A stretch of 64,000 nucleotides of DNA, from positions 124,001 to 188,000 of the forward strand of contig NZ_BMTU01000014.1 of NCBI RefSeq assembly GCF_014649835.1, given 5' to 3'. Source of the stretch: Streptomyces pilosus. Its GTDB lineage: Bacteria; Actinomycetota; Actinomycetes; Streptomycetales; Streptomycetaceae. Shown piece by piece: positions 25,707 to 33,139 of the stretch. The first letter of the stretch is position 1; every line of letters begins with the position of its first letter. The translations under genes were made by a program, and so were the position numbers. Under the pieces are notes generated by a model, which saw only the letters and a list, made by a program, of their open reading frames with translations, was not told the origin of the DNA and made no database searches.

Positions 25707-28700
25707 ATGAGAACCCCGACCTGGCGGCCCCGGTGCCTGAGCGCCGCGATCGCGACGACCCTGCTGGCCCTGGGCGCCCCCGTGATGGCCGCCCACGCCG
25801 TCGGCGGACCGAACATCGCGCTGGGCGACGCCGCCGCCTCCAGCAGCGCGCAGTCCGGCTACGGCGCCGGCAACATCACCGACGGCAACCAGGGCTCGTA
25901 CTGGGAGAGCGCCGGCACGTCCCTGCCCCAGTGGGTGCAAGCCGACCTCGGGACCGCCACCCGTGTCGACGAGGTGGTGCTGAAGCTGCCTGCCGGCTGG
26001 GAGGCCCGGAACCAGACCCTGTCCCTCCAGGGCAGCGCCGACGGCACCAGCTTCACCACCCTGAAGAGTTCCGCCACGTATACCTTCAGCCCCGGGTCGG
26101 CCAACACGGTCACCGTCGCCTTCCCGGCGACCCGGGCCCGGTTCGTCCGCGTCGACGTCACCGCCAACACGGGCTGGCCGGCGGCGCAGCTCTCCGAGCT
26201 GGAGGTGCACGCGGCCGAGGGCTCCTCGGTGAACCTCGCCGCAGGCAAGACCCTCACCGCCGGCAGCCACACCGAGGTGTACACCGCGCCCAACGCCAAC
26301 GACGGCAACCGGGCCAGCTACTGGGAGAGCGGCAACAACAACCTGCCGCAGTGGCTGCAGGCCGACCTCGGCAGCTCCGTGGCCGTGAACCGGGTCGTCC
26401 TGAAGCTGCCGGCCGGCTGGGGCGCCCGCAGCCAGACACTGAAGATCCAGGGCAGCACCAACGGCACCGACTTCACCGACCTGTCGGCCTCCCAGACCTA
26501 CACCTTCGACGCGGGCAACGACAACACCGCAACGATCACCCTGGACTCCACCACCACTCGCCACGTGCGCGTCCTGGTGACCGCGAACACCGTCCAGCCT
26601 GCCGCGCAGATATCCGAGCTGGAGATCTACGGCCCCACCACCGGCGACACCCAGGCCCCGACCACCCCCACGAACCTGGCCTACACCCAGCCCGCCACCG
26701 GACAGATCAAGCTCACCTGGAAGGCCTCGACCGACAACGTCGGCGTGTCCGGCTACGACATCTACGCGAACAACGTCCTGCTGACCTCCGTCGCGGGCGA
26801 CGTCACGAGCTTCACCGACAACCGGCCGGCCGGCCAGACCGTCTCGTACCGGGTGCGGGCGAAGGACGCGGCCGGCAACCAGTCCGGGGACAGCAACACC
26901 GTCACCCGCATCGGCGACGGCGGTGACACCCAGGCCCCCACCGCCCCCTCGAACCTCGGCCTCACCCAGCCCGCGAGCGGCCAGGTGAGGCTCACCTGGA
27001 CCGCCGCCACCGACGACAGGGGCGTCACGGGGTACGACGTCTACGCGAACAACGTCCTGCGCGGCAGCGTCGCGGGCGACGTCACCACCTACACCGACAC
27101 CCAGCCGGCGAGCGCCACCGTCACCTACCACGTGGTGGCCAAGGACGCGGCGGGCAACACCTCCGTCGCCTCCCGCAGCGTCACCCGCGACGGAACCGGC
27201 GGGAACGGCTCCAACCTCGCCGTCGGCAAGGCCATCGAGGCCTCCTCGACCACGGGCACCTTCACCGCGGCCAACGCCAACGACAACGACACCGCCACCT
27301 ACTGGGAGGGCGGGGGCGGCGCCTACCCCCAGACCCTCACCGTCAAGCTCGGTGCCAACGCCGACCTCGACAAACTCGTGCTGAAGCTCAACCCGGCCCA
27401 GGCCTGGCAGGCCCGCAACCAGACCATCGAAGTCCTCGGCCGCGAGCAGAGCGCCACCGGCTTCACCAGCAAGACCGCGGCCAAGGCTTACTCCTTCGAC
27501 CCCGCAAGCGGCAACACCGTCACCCTCCCGCTCACCGCGCGGCTGGCCGACGTCCAGCTCAAGTTCACCGCCAACACCGGCGCTCCCGGCGGCCAGATCG
27601 CCGAGTTCCAGGCCGTCGGCGTCCCCGCGCCCAACCCGGACCTCACCGTCACCGGCCTTTCCACGACGCCCACCGCGCCCGAGGAGGACGACGAGATCAT
27701 CGTCTCCACCGTCGTCCGCAACGACGGCACCGCGTCCGCCGCGGCCAGCAAGGTCGCCGTCCGCCTCGGCGGCACCAAGGTCGCGACCGGACAGGTCCCG
27801 GCCCTCGCCGCCGGCGAGCAGGCGACCGTCCCCGTCCCCCTCGGCATACGCGCTTCCGGCTCCTACGAGCTGAGCGCGGTCGCGGACGAGACGAACGGAG
27901 TCCTGGAACAGAACGAGACCAACAACACCTACACCCGGCCCACCCCGCTCGTGGTCAAGCCGGTCGCCGGCTCGGACCTCGTCGCCACATCCGTGACGAC
28001 CACGCCGTCGAGCCCGACCGCCGGCGACACCGTCACCTTCAAGGTCGCGGTGAAGAACCAAGGCACGGAACCGACCGCCGCCGGTGACCGCGCGGTCACA
28101 CTGGAGCTCATCAACCCGCAGGGTGACGTGGTCAAGAAGCTGACGGGCGTACAGAGCGGCGTGCTGGCTCCCGGAGCGTCGGCGGACGTGAGACTCGGCA
28201 CGTGGACGGCCGCCAACGGCTCCTACACCGTCAAGACGGTCCTTGCGGCTGACGCCGACGAACCGCCGGTCAAGCGCGAGAACAACACGCAGACGCAGCC
28301 GCTGTTCGTCGGACGCGGCGCGAACATGCCGTACACCATGTATGAGGCGGAGGACGGAGCCGCAGGCGGCGGGGCGAGCGTCGTCGGCCCCAACCGGACC
28401 GTCGGCGACATCGCCGGTGAAGCGTCCGGCCGCAAGGCGGTGACCCTGGACGCGACCGGCGAGTACGTCGAGTTCACCACCCGCGCGGCCACCAACACCC
28501 TCGTCACCCGCTTCTCCGTCCCCGACGCCCCCAGCGGCGGCGGCGTCCACACCACCCTCAACGTCTACGTCGACGGAGTGCTGAAGAAAGCCCTGCCGCT
28601 CACCTCCGTGTACGCCTGGCTGTACGGCGCCGAGGCGGGCCCCGGCAATGACCCGGGCTCCGGTGCGCCGCGCCACATCTACGACGAGGCCAACCTGATG

Positions 28701-29996
28701 TTCGGCGAGACCATCCCCGCCGGCAGCAGGATCCGCCTCCAGAAGGACGCCGCGAACTCCGCCGCCCACTACGCGATCGACTTCATCAACCTGGAGCAGG
28801 TCGCGCCGGTCGCGAACCCGGACCCGGCCACCTACACGGTGCCCGCCGGCTTCACCCACCAGGATGTGCAGAACGCCCTCGACAAGGTGCGCATGGACAC
28901 CACCGGGAAGCTCGTGGGCGTCTACCTGCCGCCCGGCGACTACGGGACGTCGAGCAAGTTCCAGGTCTACGGCAAGGCGGTCAAGGTCGTCGGCGCCGGC
29001 CCGTGGTACACGAAGTTCCACGCACCGGCCACGCAGGACAACACCGACATCGGTTTCCGCGCCGAAGCCACGGCGAACGGCTCGCTCTTCAAGGGCTTCG
29101 CCTACTTCGGCAACTACGTCACCCGCATCGACGGTCCGGGAAAGGTCTTCGACTTCCAGAACGTCTCCGACATCGTCATCGACGACATCTGGAACGAGCA
29201 CATGGTGTGCCTCTACTGGGGCGCCAACACCGACCGGATCACCATCAAGAACTCGCGGATCCGCAACATGTTCGCCGACGGCGTCAACATGACCAACGGC
29301 TCCACCGACAACCTGGTGTCCAACAACGAGGCCCGCGCCACCGGCGACGACAGCTTCGCCCTCTTCTCGGCGATCGACGCCGGCGGCGCGGACATGAAGA
29401 ACAACGTCTACGAGAACCTCACGACCACGCTCACCTGGCGGGCCGCGGGCCTCGCGGTGTACGGCGGCTACAACAACACCTTCCGCAACATCCACATCGC
29501 CGACACCCTCGTCTACTCCGGCATCACGATCTCCTCCCTGGACTTCGGCTACCCGATGAACGGCTTCGGGACCATCCCGACGAACTTCGAGAACATCTCG
29601 ATCGTCCGGGCCGGCGGCCACTTCTGGGGCAACCAGACCTTCCCCGGCATCTGGCTCTTCTCCGCCTCGAAGGTCTTCCAGGGCATCCGGGTGAGCCACG
29701 TGGACATCGTCGATCCCACCTACAGCGGCATCATGTTCCAGACCAAATACAACGGTTCGCAGCCGGAGAACCCGGTGAAGGACACCGTCTTCACCGACAT
29801 CTCCATCACGGGCGCGAAGCGGAGCGGCGACGCCTGGAACGCCAAGTCCGGCATCGGTGTCTGGGCGAACGAGATGCCCGAGCCCGGACAGGGACCCGCG
29901 GTGGGTGAGGCGACCTTCAACTGCCTGCGCATGCAGGACAACGCCGAGAACATCCGGAACACCACCAACTTCAAGATCAACATCAACCCCTGCTGA
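25707..29996 (+). CDS. Secreted multidomain GH87-type alpha-1,3-glucanase (mutanase) 2
   Basis: A 1429-aa exported enzyme, the largest in the window. Order: signal peptide (1-31), two discoidin domains (~33-310), two fibronectin type III domains (~313-400, ~407-495), a third discoidin domain (~500-640), two CARDB domains (~643-865), a CBM6/35-like module opening YTMYEAED (~875-1035), and a beta-helix catalytic domain (~1043-1429). Asp1191 (ADGVNM) and Asp1214-Asp1215 (ATGDDSFA) repeat the spacing seen in glucanase 1, so both should be active with the same mechanism. The catalytic domains are clearly diverged, so this is old duplication or separate acquisition and may reflect endo- versus exo-action. 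AGCGAGGAAG precedes the ATG. Confidence 0.83.
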   Translation: MRTPTWRPRCLSAAIATTLLALGAPVMAAHAVGGPNIALGDAAASSSAQSGYGAGNITDGNQGSYWESAGTSLPQWVQADLGTATRVDEVVLKLPAGWEARNQTLSLQGSADGTSFTTLKSSATYTFSPGSANTVTVAFPATRARFVRVDVTANTGWPAAQLSELEVHAAEGSSVNLAAGKTLTAGSHTEVYTAPNANDGNRASYWESGNNNLPQWLQADLGSSVAVNRVVLKLPAGWGARSQTLKIQGSTNGTDFTDLSASQTYTFDAGNDNTATITLDSTTTRHVRVLVTANTVQPAAQISELEIYGPTTGDTQAPTTPTNLAYTQPATGQIKLTWKASTDNVGVSGYDIYANNVLLTSVAGDVTSFTDNRPAGQTVSYRVRAKDAAGNQSGDSNTVTRIGDGGDTQAPTAPSNLGLTQPASGQVRLTWTAATDDRGVTGYDVYANNVLRGSVAGDVTTYTDTQPASATVTYHVVAKDAAGNTSVASRSVTRDGTGGNGSNLAVGKAIEASSTTGTFTAANANDNDTATYWEGGGGAYPQTLTVKLGANADLDKLVLKLNPAQAWQARNQTIEVLGREQSATGFTSKTAAKAYSFDPASGNTVTLPLTARLADVQLKFTANTGAPGGQIAEFQAVGVPAPNPDLTVTGLSTTPTAPEEDDEIIVSTVVRNDGTASAAASKVAVRLGGTKVATGQVPALAAGEQATVPVPLGIRASGSYELSAVADETNGVLEQNETNNTYTRPTPLVVKPVAGSDLVATSVTTTPSSPTAGDTVTFKVAVKNQGTEPTAAGDRAVTLELINPQGDVVKKLTGVQSGVLAPGASADVRLGTWTAANGSYTVKTVLAADADEPPVKRENNTQTQPLFVGRGANMPYTMYEAEDGAAGGGASVVGPNRTVGDIAGEASGRKAVTLDATGEYVEFTTRAATNTLVTRFSVPDAPSGGGVHTTLNVYVDGVLKKALPLTSVYAWLYGAEAGPGNDPGSGAPRHIYDEANLMFGETIPAGSRIRLQKDAANSAAHYAIDFINLEQVAPVANPDPATYTVPAGFTHQDVQNALDKVRMDTTGKLVGVYLPPGDYGTSSKFQVYGKAVKVVGAGPWYTKFHAPATQDNTDIGFRAEATANGSLFKGFAYFGNYVTRIDGPGKVFDFQNVSDIVIDDIWNEHMVCLYWGANTDRITIKNSRIRNMFADGVNMTNGSTDNLVSNNEARATGDDSFALFSAIDAGGADMKNNVYENLTTTLTWRAAGLAVYGGYNNTFRNIHIADTLVYSGITISSLDFGYPMNGFGTIPTNFENISIVRAGGHFWGNQTFPGIWLFSASKVFQGIRVSHVDIVDPTYSGIMFQTKYNGSQPENPVKDTVFTDISITGAKRSGDAWNAKSGIGVWANEMPEPGQGPAVGEATFNCLRMQDNAENIRNTTNFKININPC

Positions 29997-30022
29997 ACCG
30001 GCTCCGCCCTTCCGGCGAGCAC

Positions 30023-30057
30023 ACCGGCGCCCACCGCACCCAGCGGCGGGCGCCGGT
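30023..30057 (+). terminator. Terminator after glucanase 2
   Basis: ACCGGCGCCC pairs with GGGCGCCGGT (10 bp), with an inner CCGC/GCGG stem. It closes the glucan-degradation locus. Confidence 0.75.
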
Positions 30058-30382
30058 CCCGTCGAGGGTCCGCGTGTGCCTGGCCGGTCCGTGAGTTGCT
30101 CGATGCGGCTCCCGCCGCAGCGGACGCCCCGCTGATCGATGAGGTGCTGTGCCGGGCTCACGCCCAGGTACCACAGCCGACGGCGAAGGGGACCGCTCCA
30201 GCAGGAGACAAAGCGGATGCGGGAGCCGGCCCTGGTGGGTCAGATGGCCGACCCTCACGACTCCAGGGTGCCGGGCCCGAGATGTGGGATCCGGGGCGAC
30301 TGCGCGACCGACACCGCCGTCCTCGCTAAGCCGCCGGATGCCCGGGCGCGGCGAGTACGGCCAGGCGGGGCGATCGTCAGCG
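30058..30382. other. Intergenic region, nothing recognised
   Basis: About 325 bp between the glucan locus terminator and the ribosomal protein L32 gene. No frame has a recognisable protein and no clear hairpin or promoter was found. Confidence 0.4.
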
Positions 30383-30553
30383 TCAGTCCTCCGGGCGCAG
30401 CAGACCGCGTCGGTAGGCGGGTACGAGGTGCTGCGGCACCCGGTAGGTCACGCCGTCCACCGTGACCGGCACCAGATTCGGTGTCGCAGCCTTCCACTGA
30501 GCCCGGCGGTGACGGGTGTTGCTACGCGACATCTTGCGCTTGGGCACGGCCAT
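30383..30553 (-). CDS. rpmF: 50S ribosomal protein L32, cysteine-free (zinc-independent) form
   Basis: A 56-aa protein beginning MAVPKRKMSRSNTRHRRAQW and ending RRGLLRPED, an unmistakable L32. It contains no cysteine, whereas the zinc-ribbon form has four, so this is the 'C-minus' paralogue. In Streptomyces and other bacteria such copies are made when zinc is scarce, replace the zinc-containing protein on ribosomes and release zinc. A Zur-box-like palindrome lies 122 bp upstream (30675-30695), in agreement. Monocistronic. The gene is short and easily missed. Confidence 0.95.
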   Translation of the reverse strand: MAVPKRKMSRSNTRHRRAQWKAATPNLVPVTVDGVTYRVPQHLVPAYRRGLLRPED

Positions 30554-30674
30554 GGGGGCGTTCCTCTCAGCCAGGACGGTTAGTCGGCGCGGAACACGCC
30601 GACCGGTGGACCAGGGGGACCTCGACGGAAGCGAGGGCCGTCACCCGTGGCCGCACCGAGCGGATGCCAACAGT

Positions 30675-30695
30675 ACACGAAAATCATTTTCATGT
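30675..30695. promoter_or_regulatory. Zur box upstream of the cysteine-free L32 gene
   Basis: An odd palindrome of 21 bases centred on 30685: ten pairs with a single mismatch, core GAAAATCATTTTC. This matches the Fur/Zur-type operator (TGAAAATGATTTTCA-like) and is strikingly AT-rich for this genome. It implies repression by zinc-loaded Zur. Confidence 0.85.
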
Positions 30696-30871
30696 GTGAT
30701 GCCGTCTGGTCCGGTGAGCCCAAGTAGTCCTGAGGTCTGGGATGAGCTCGGAGCAGCCTGACGGAGTACGCAAGGTGGTCACGGACTCCATGCCCCCACC
30801 GGGAACTCCTAGCGGAATGGCGTGTTGGGGTCGGCTCCTCGTCGTGGGGTGCTGTCGGGCAGCATGGGGTG

Positions 30872-31276
30872 ATGCCCTTCGATCAGCCACTGCCTCGCGA
30901 GGTCAAAGTCACCGATTCGGCCTCGTTGTTCAGGCTGGAGGAGCGGGCGTGTGACCTCAGCCTGAACTCGCGACTGGACCCGGCGTGGGTGCGGGCGAAT
31001 GCAGCGCTCGATGGCGCCCACTACCTGTGGCCGGCCCTGTGGAACAGCCTGGCCCACCGCCCGGAGGTCCCACGCCAGCTGCGGTGCGAATTGTTGATCA
31101 CTTTGCGTGCGGGAGACCGCGTGGTGAGCTGGCTGGACGTGCTTCCCGCCGACTTCAACCCGTTGCCGAGGGTGACCTCACGCGAAGAAGGCATGCAGGT
31201 CAGCCAGCTCCTTGACCGTGCTCCTTCGGTCAGGGAGTGGCTACTGCGGGAGGGTGGGGGCTCGGGTCAGCAATGA
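30872..31276 (+). CDS. Hypothetical protein, 3' end probably altered by an IS fragment
   Basis: A 134-aa protein of unknown function, without membrane segments or signal. The body (VPRQLRCELLITLRAGDRVV, then SWLDVLPADFN) looks like an ordinary folded cytosolic protein. Its last residues (EGGGSGQQ) lie in DNA overlapping the end of an IS5-type transposase remnant on the other strand, so the original C-terminus may have been replaced. GTG 30869 immediately before the ATG could also start it. Confidence 0.5.
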   Translation: MPFDQPLPREVKVTDSASLFRLEERACDLSLNSRLDPAWVRANAALDGAHYLWPALWNSLAHRPEVPRQLRCELLITLRAGDRVVSWLDVLPADFNPLPRVTSREEGMQVSQLLDRAPSVREWLLREGGGSGQQ

Positions 31277-31486
31277 CAGGTATCGCCAAGGGATGAGTGC
31301 GCATCCCAGGGTGAGGATGGCCTCGTGGATGTCATCGCGGATCTCCCAGCGGATCCGCAGGCGGCGGAACCAGTGCAGTTGGGCGAAGGCGCGCTCTACA
31401 GCCCAGGGTCGGGTGCCGAGTCCAGAGCCATGTTCGGTGCCGCGTCGCGCGATCAGCGGCTTGAGGCCGAGCGCGAGAAGTCGTCG
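31241..31486 (-). pseudogene. IS5-family transposase remnant (C-terminal part)
   Basis: A minus-strand frame contains LIARRGTEHGSGLG, then AVERAFAQLHWFRRLRIRWE and RDDIHEAILTLGCALI, the C-terminal catalytic block of IS5-type DDE transposases including the final Glu (AVERAF). The N-terminal two thirds and any intact terminal repeats are missing, and the sequence upstream of residue ~41 of the frame is scrambled. It sits at the 3' end of both the hypothetical gene at 30.9 kb and the peptide/ABC operon at 31.6-35.2 kb. Confidence 0.8.
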
Positions 31487-31602
31487 GCCTCCCTCTCCGA
31501 GCGGTGGTTGCTTGTTCGTGGGCGGTGAAGGTGTGGCGTGGGTCAGGCGGTCAGCCGGGCGGGGGCACCCTGATACGGGCCGCACACCCGTCGGCAGCTC
31601 GC

Positions 31603-31707
31603 TCACGCTCCGGCAGCGTCGGCGTGGACGTCGACGGGGCCTTCGCCGCTGTCCTGCGCGGGGATCGCTGCCACCTGCCGGTCGGACATCAACACAATGC
31701 TGCTCAT
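31603..31707 (-). CDS. 34-residue peptide, last gene of the ABC/GNAT-NUDIX operon
   Basis: The ATG overlaps the stop of the GNAT-NUDIX gene (ATGA), so it is probably translated by coupling. The peptide starts MSSIVLMSDRQVAAIPAQ and ends DVHADAAGA; it has no cysteine and an acidic C-terminal half. It could be a peptide gene in its own right or the truncated beginning of a larger protein, because a decayed IS5 fragment begins immediately beyond its stop. I do not recognise the sequence. Confidence 0.4.
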   Translation of the reverse strand: MSSIVLMSDRQVAAIPAQDSGEGPVDVHADAAGA

Positions 31708-32747
31708 TCGCTCTCCCAGTCCCAGGTGCCGAAGTACGCGGCCTGCCCGGTGCGGCGGGCCTCTGCCACCGCGCTCAGGCGCGCGAAGTCGCAGGTGGGC
31801 ATCAACGCCTTCCACTCGGCCAGGGGCAGGACACGTACGTCGTCGTGCTCCTGCGGGTCGAGGGTGATGCCACGGATCTGCCCTGCGGTGAGCCGGCCGC
31901 CGTCGAACACCATGCCGATGGTGCTGTAAGGCCACTGGGCACCGGGCAGCCCATACACGGTGGCCAGCAGGCGGGGCGGGCCGGCCACGGTCAGGCCGGT
32001 CTCCTCCCGGCACTCGCGCACGGCCGTCTCGAAGGGCCGCTCACCGTGGTCCATCGTTCCACCGGCCAGCTGCCACGGGTGGGCGGGGGAGTAGACGGAG
32101 TGCAGCTGGAGCGGACGGTCGTCCTCATCGGTGAAGTAGACGCACGCGAACGCGGTCGCCTTCGGGACCGTCTCGGCGTACTGCTCCGGTGACAGCCAGT
32201 CCGGGCGGCTGTTCGGGGTGCCCGCCGTGGCTGCCGGTTCGAAGCGCGTCATCCGCATCAGCGCCGGACTGCCCGTGAAACCCAGCTCCCGGTAGAGCGG
32301 CTGGGCTTCCACGCCAGCGTGGACCTCGAACAGGGTGATGCCCTCGACGTCGCCGAGGTGATCGAGCAGAGCGGTGACCACCGCGCGGGCGTAGCCGCGG
32401 CGTCGGAAGCCGGGGTGGGTGGCGACGACGTGCACGCGTGCGACCAGGCCCCGGGGGTGGGCCGGTGCCTGGAGTACGGGGTGGATCAGGCCGAGGGCGC
32501 AGGCGGCCATCGTGCCGTCCGGGGCGTCGACGATGAAGGCCCGCGCGTCACCGGCCGGACTCAGCCGCGGTGCCAACTCGTCCGTGCACCGCCCGATCCA
32601 CTGCTCGCTCAAAGGCTGGGACAGGACATGCTCGGAGCGCATCCGGATGATGCCCTCAGCGTCAGCGGAGGTGGCCGCGCGCACCGGCACTCGCCCGGCG
32701 GCGTCCTGCGGCTTGGCCGCGGCGCTGGGCGCGATGTCAGGGTTCAC
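31704..32747 (-). CDS. Bifunctional GNAT acetyltransferase / NUDIX hydrolase
   Basis: A 347-aa fusion. Residues ~20-168 are a GNAT domain with the acetyl-CoA loop HPGFRRRGYAR (111-121). Residues ~185-325 are a NUDIX domain with the complete box spanning 230-252 (G-TMDHGE-...-RECREETGL), so metal-dependent cleavage of a nucleoside-diphosphate-linked substrate is likely. This fusion type occurs elsewhere in actinomycetes with unknown substrate. GTG 32747 overlaps the stop of the upstream 99-aa gene (GTGA), so it is in an operon with it. Substrate and link with the ABC transporter are unknown. Confidence 0.88.
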   Translation of the reverse strand: MNPDIAPSAAAKPQDAAGRVPVRAATSADAEGIIRMRSEHVLSQPLSEQWIGRCTDELAPRLSPAGDARAFIVDAPDGTMAACALGLIHPVLQAPAHPRGLVARVHVVATHPGFRRRGYARAVVTALLDHLGDVEGITLFEVHAGVEAQPLYRELGFTGSPALMRMTRFEPAATAGTPNSRPDWLSPEQYAETVPKATAFACVYFTDEDDRPLQLHSVYSPAHPWQLAGGTMDHGERPFETAVRECREETGLTVAGPPRLLATVYGLPGAQWPYSTIGMVFDGGRLTAGQIRGITLDPQEHDDVRVLPLAEWKALMPTCDFARLSAVAEARRTGQAAYFGTWDWESE

Positions 32748-33043
32748 CGGGCTTCTCCTGTCGGTGGGAGGAAGTCATGGTGCTCGGCGCGCAGCCGGGC
32801 CGGCGTCCGCCGGCCGCGCTCGACCAGCTCGGGGTCACCGTGGGCGGAGTCATAGGCGATCCCGCTCACCGAGTCGAGAGTCGCGTCGATGACCTGATGC
32901 GCCTCCTCGGCCGGGGCCTGGTCGGCCGGGCCGTAGGCGCAGTCCAGGAGGGAGAGCAGCCCGGCGGGGGAGTCCCGTTCGTGTGGATGGTGGGTCAGGT
33001 ACGCCTCGGCGGTTCTGCGGGTGAGGGAGCGGGTGAGCGGCAC
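32744..33043 (-). CDS. Hypothetical 99-aa protein in the ABC operon
   Basis: A small soluble protein of unknown function beginning MPLTRSLTRRTAEAYL and rich in acidic and helical segments (GLLSLLDCAYGPADQAPAEE). It starts at GTG 33043 after GAGGTG and its stop overlaps the GNAT-NUDIX start by four bases. It has no signal or membrane helix. It lies 96 bp after the ABC transporter gene on the same strand. Coding status is supported by the overlap and frame bias, not by homology. Confidence 0.6.
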   Translation of the reverse strand: MPLTRSLTRRTAEAYLTHHPHERDSPAGLLSLLDCAYGPADQAPAEEAHQVIDATLDSVSGIAYDSAHGDPELVERGRRTPARLRAEHHDFLPPTGEAR

Positions 33044-33139
33044 GTCATCACCTCGGGACGGCGGGAGAGGGGCGGGGTGGTACGCGGCGGTGGAAGCGTC
33101 CGCCTTTGGCGGGGCGCGTGATTGTGGTGCCGGGGCGGC

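Noticed and set aside
25599..30161. A 1520-codon open frame on the minus strand, opposite the second glucanase
   Set aside because: It is a long high-GC shadow of a gene with clear domains on the plus strand; its translation is Val/Gly/Arg/Asp-rich with no fold or motif.
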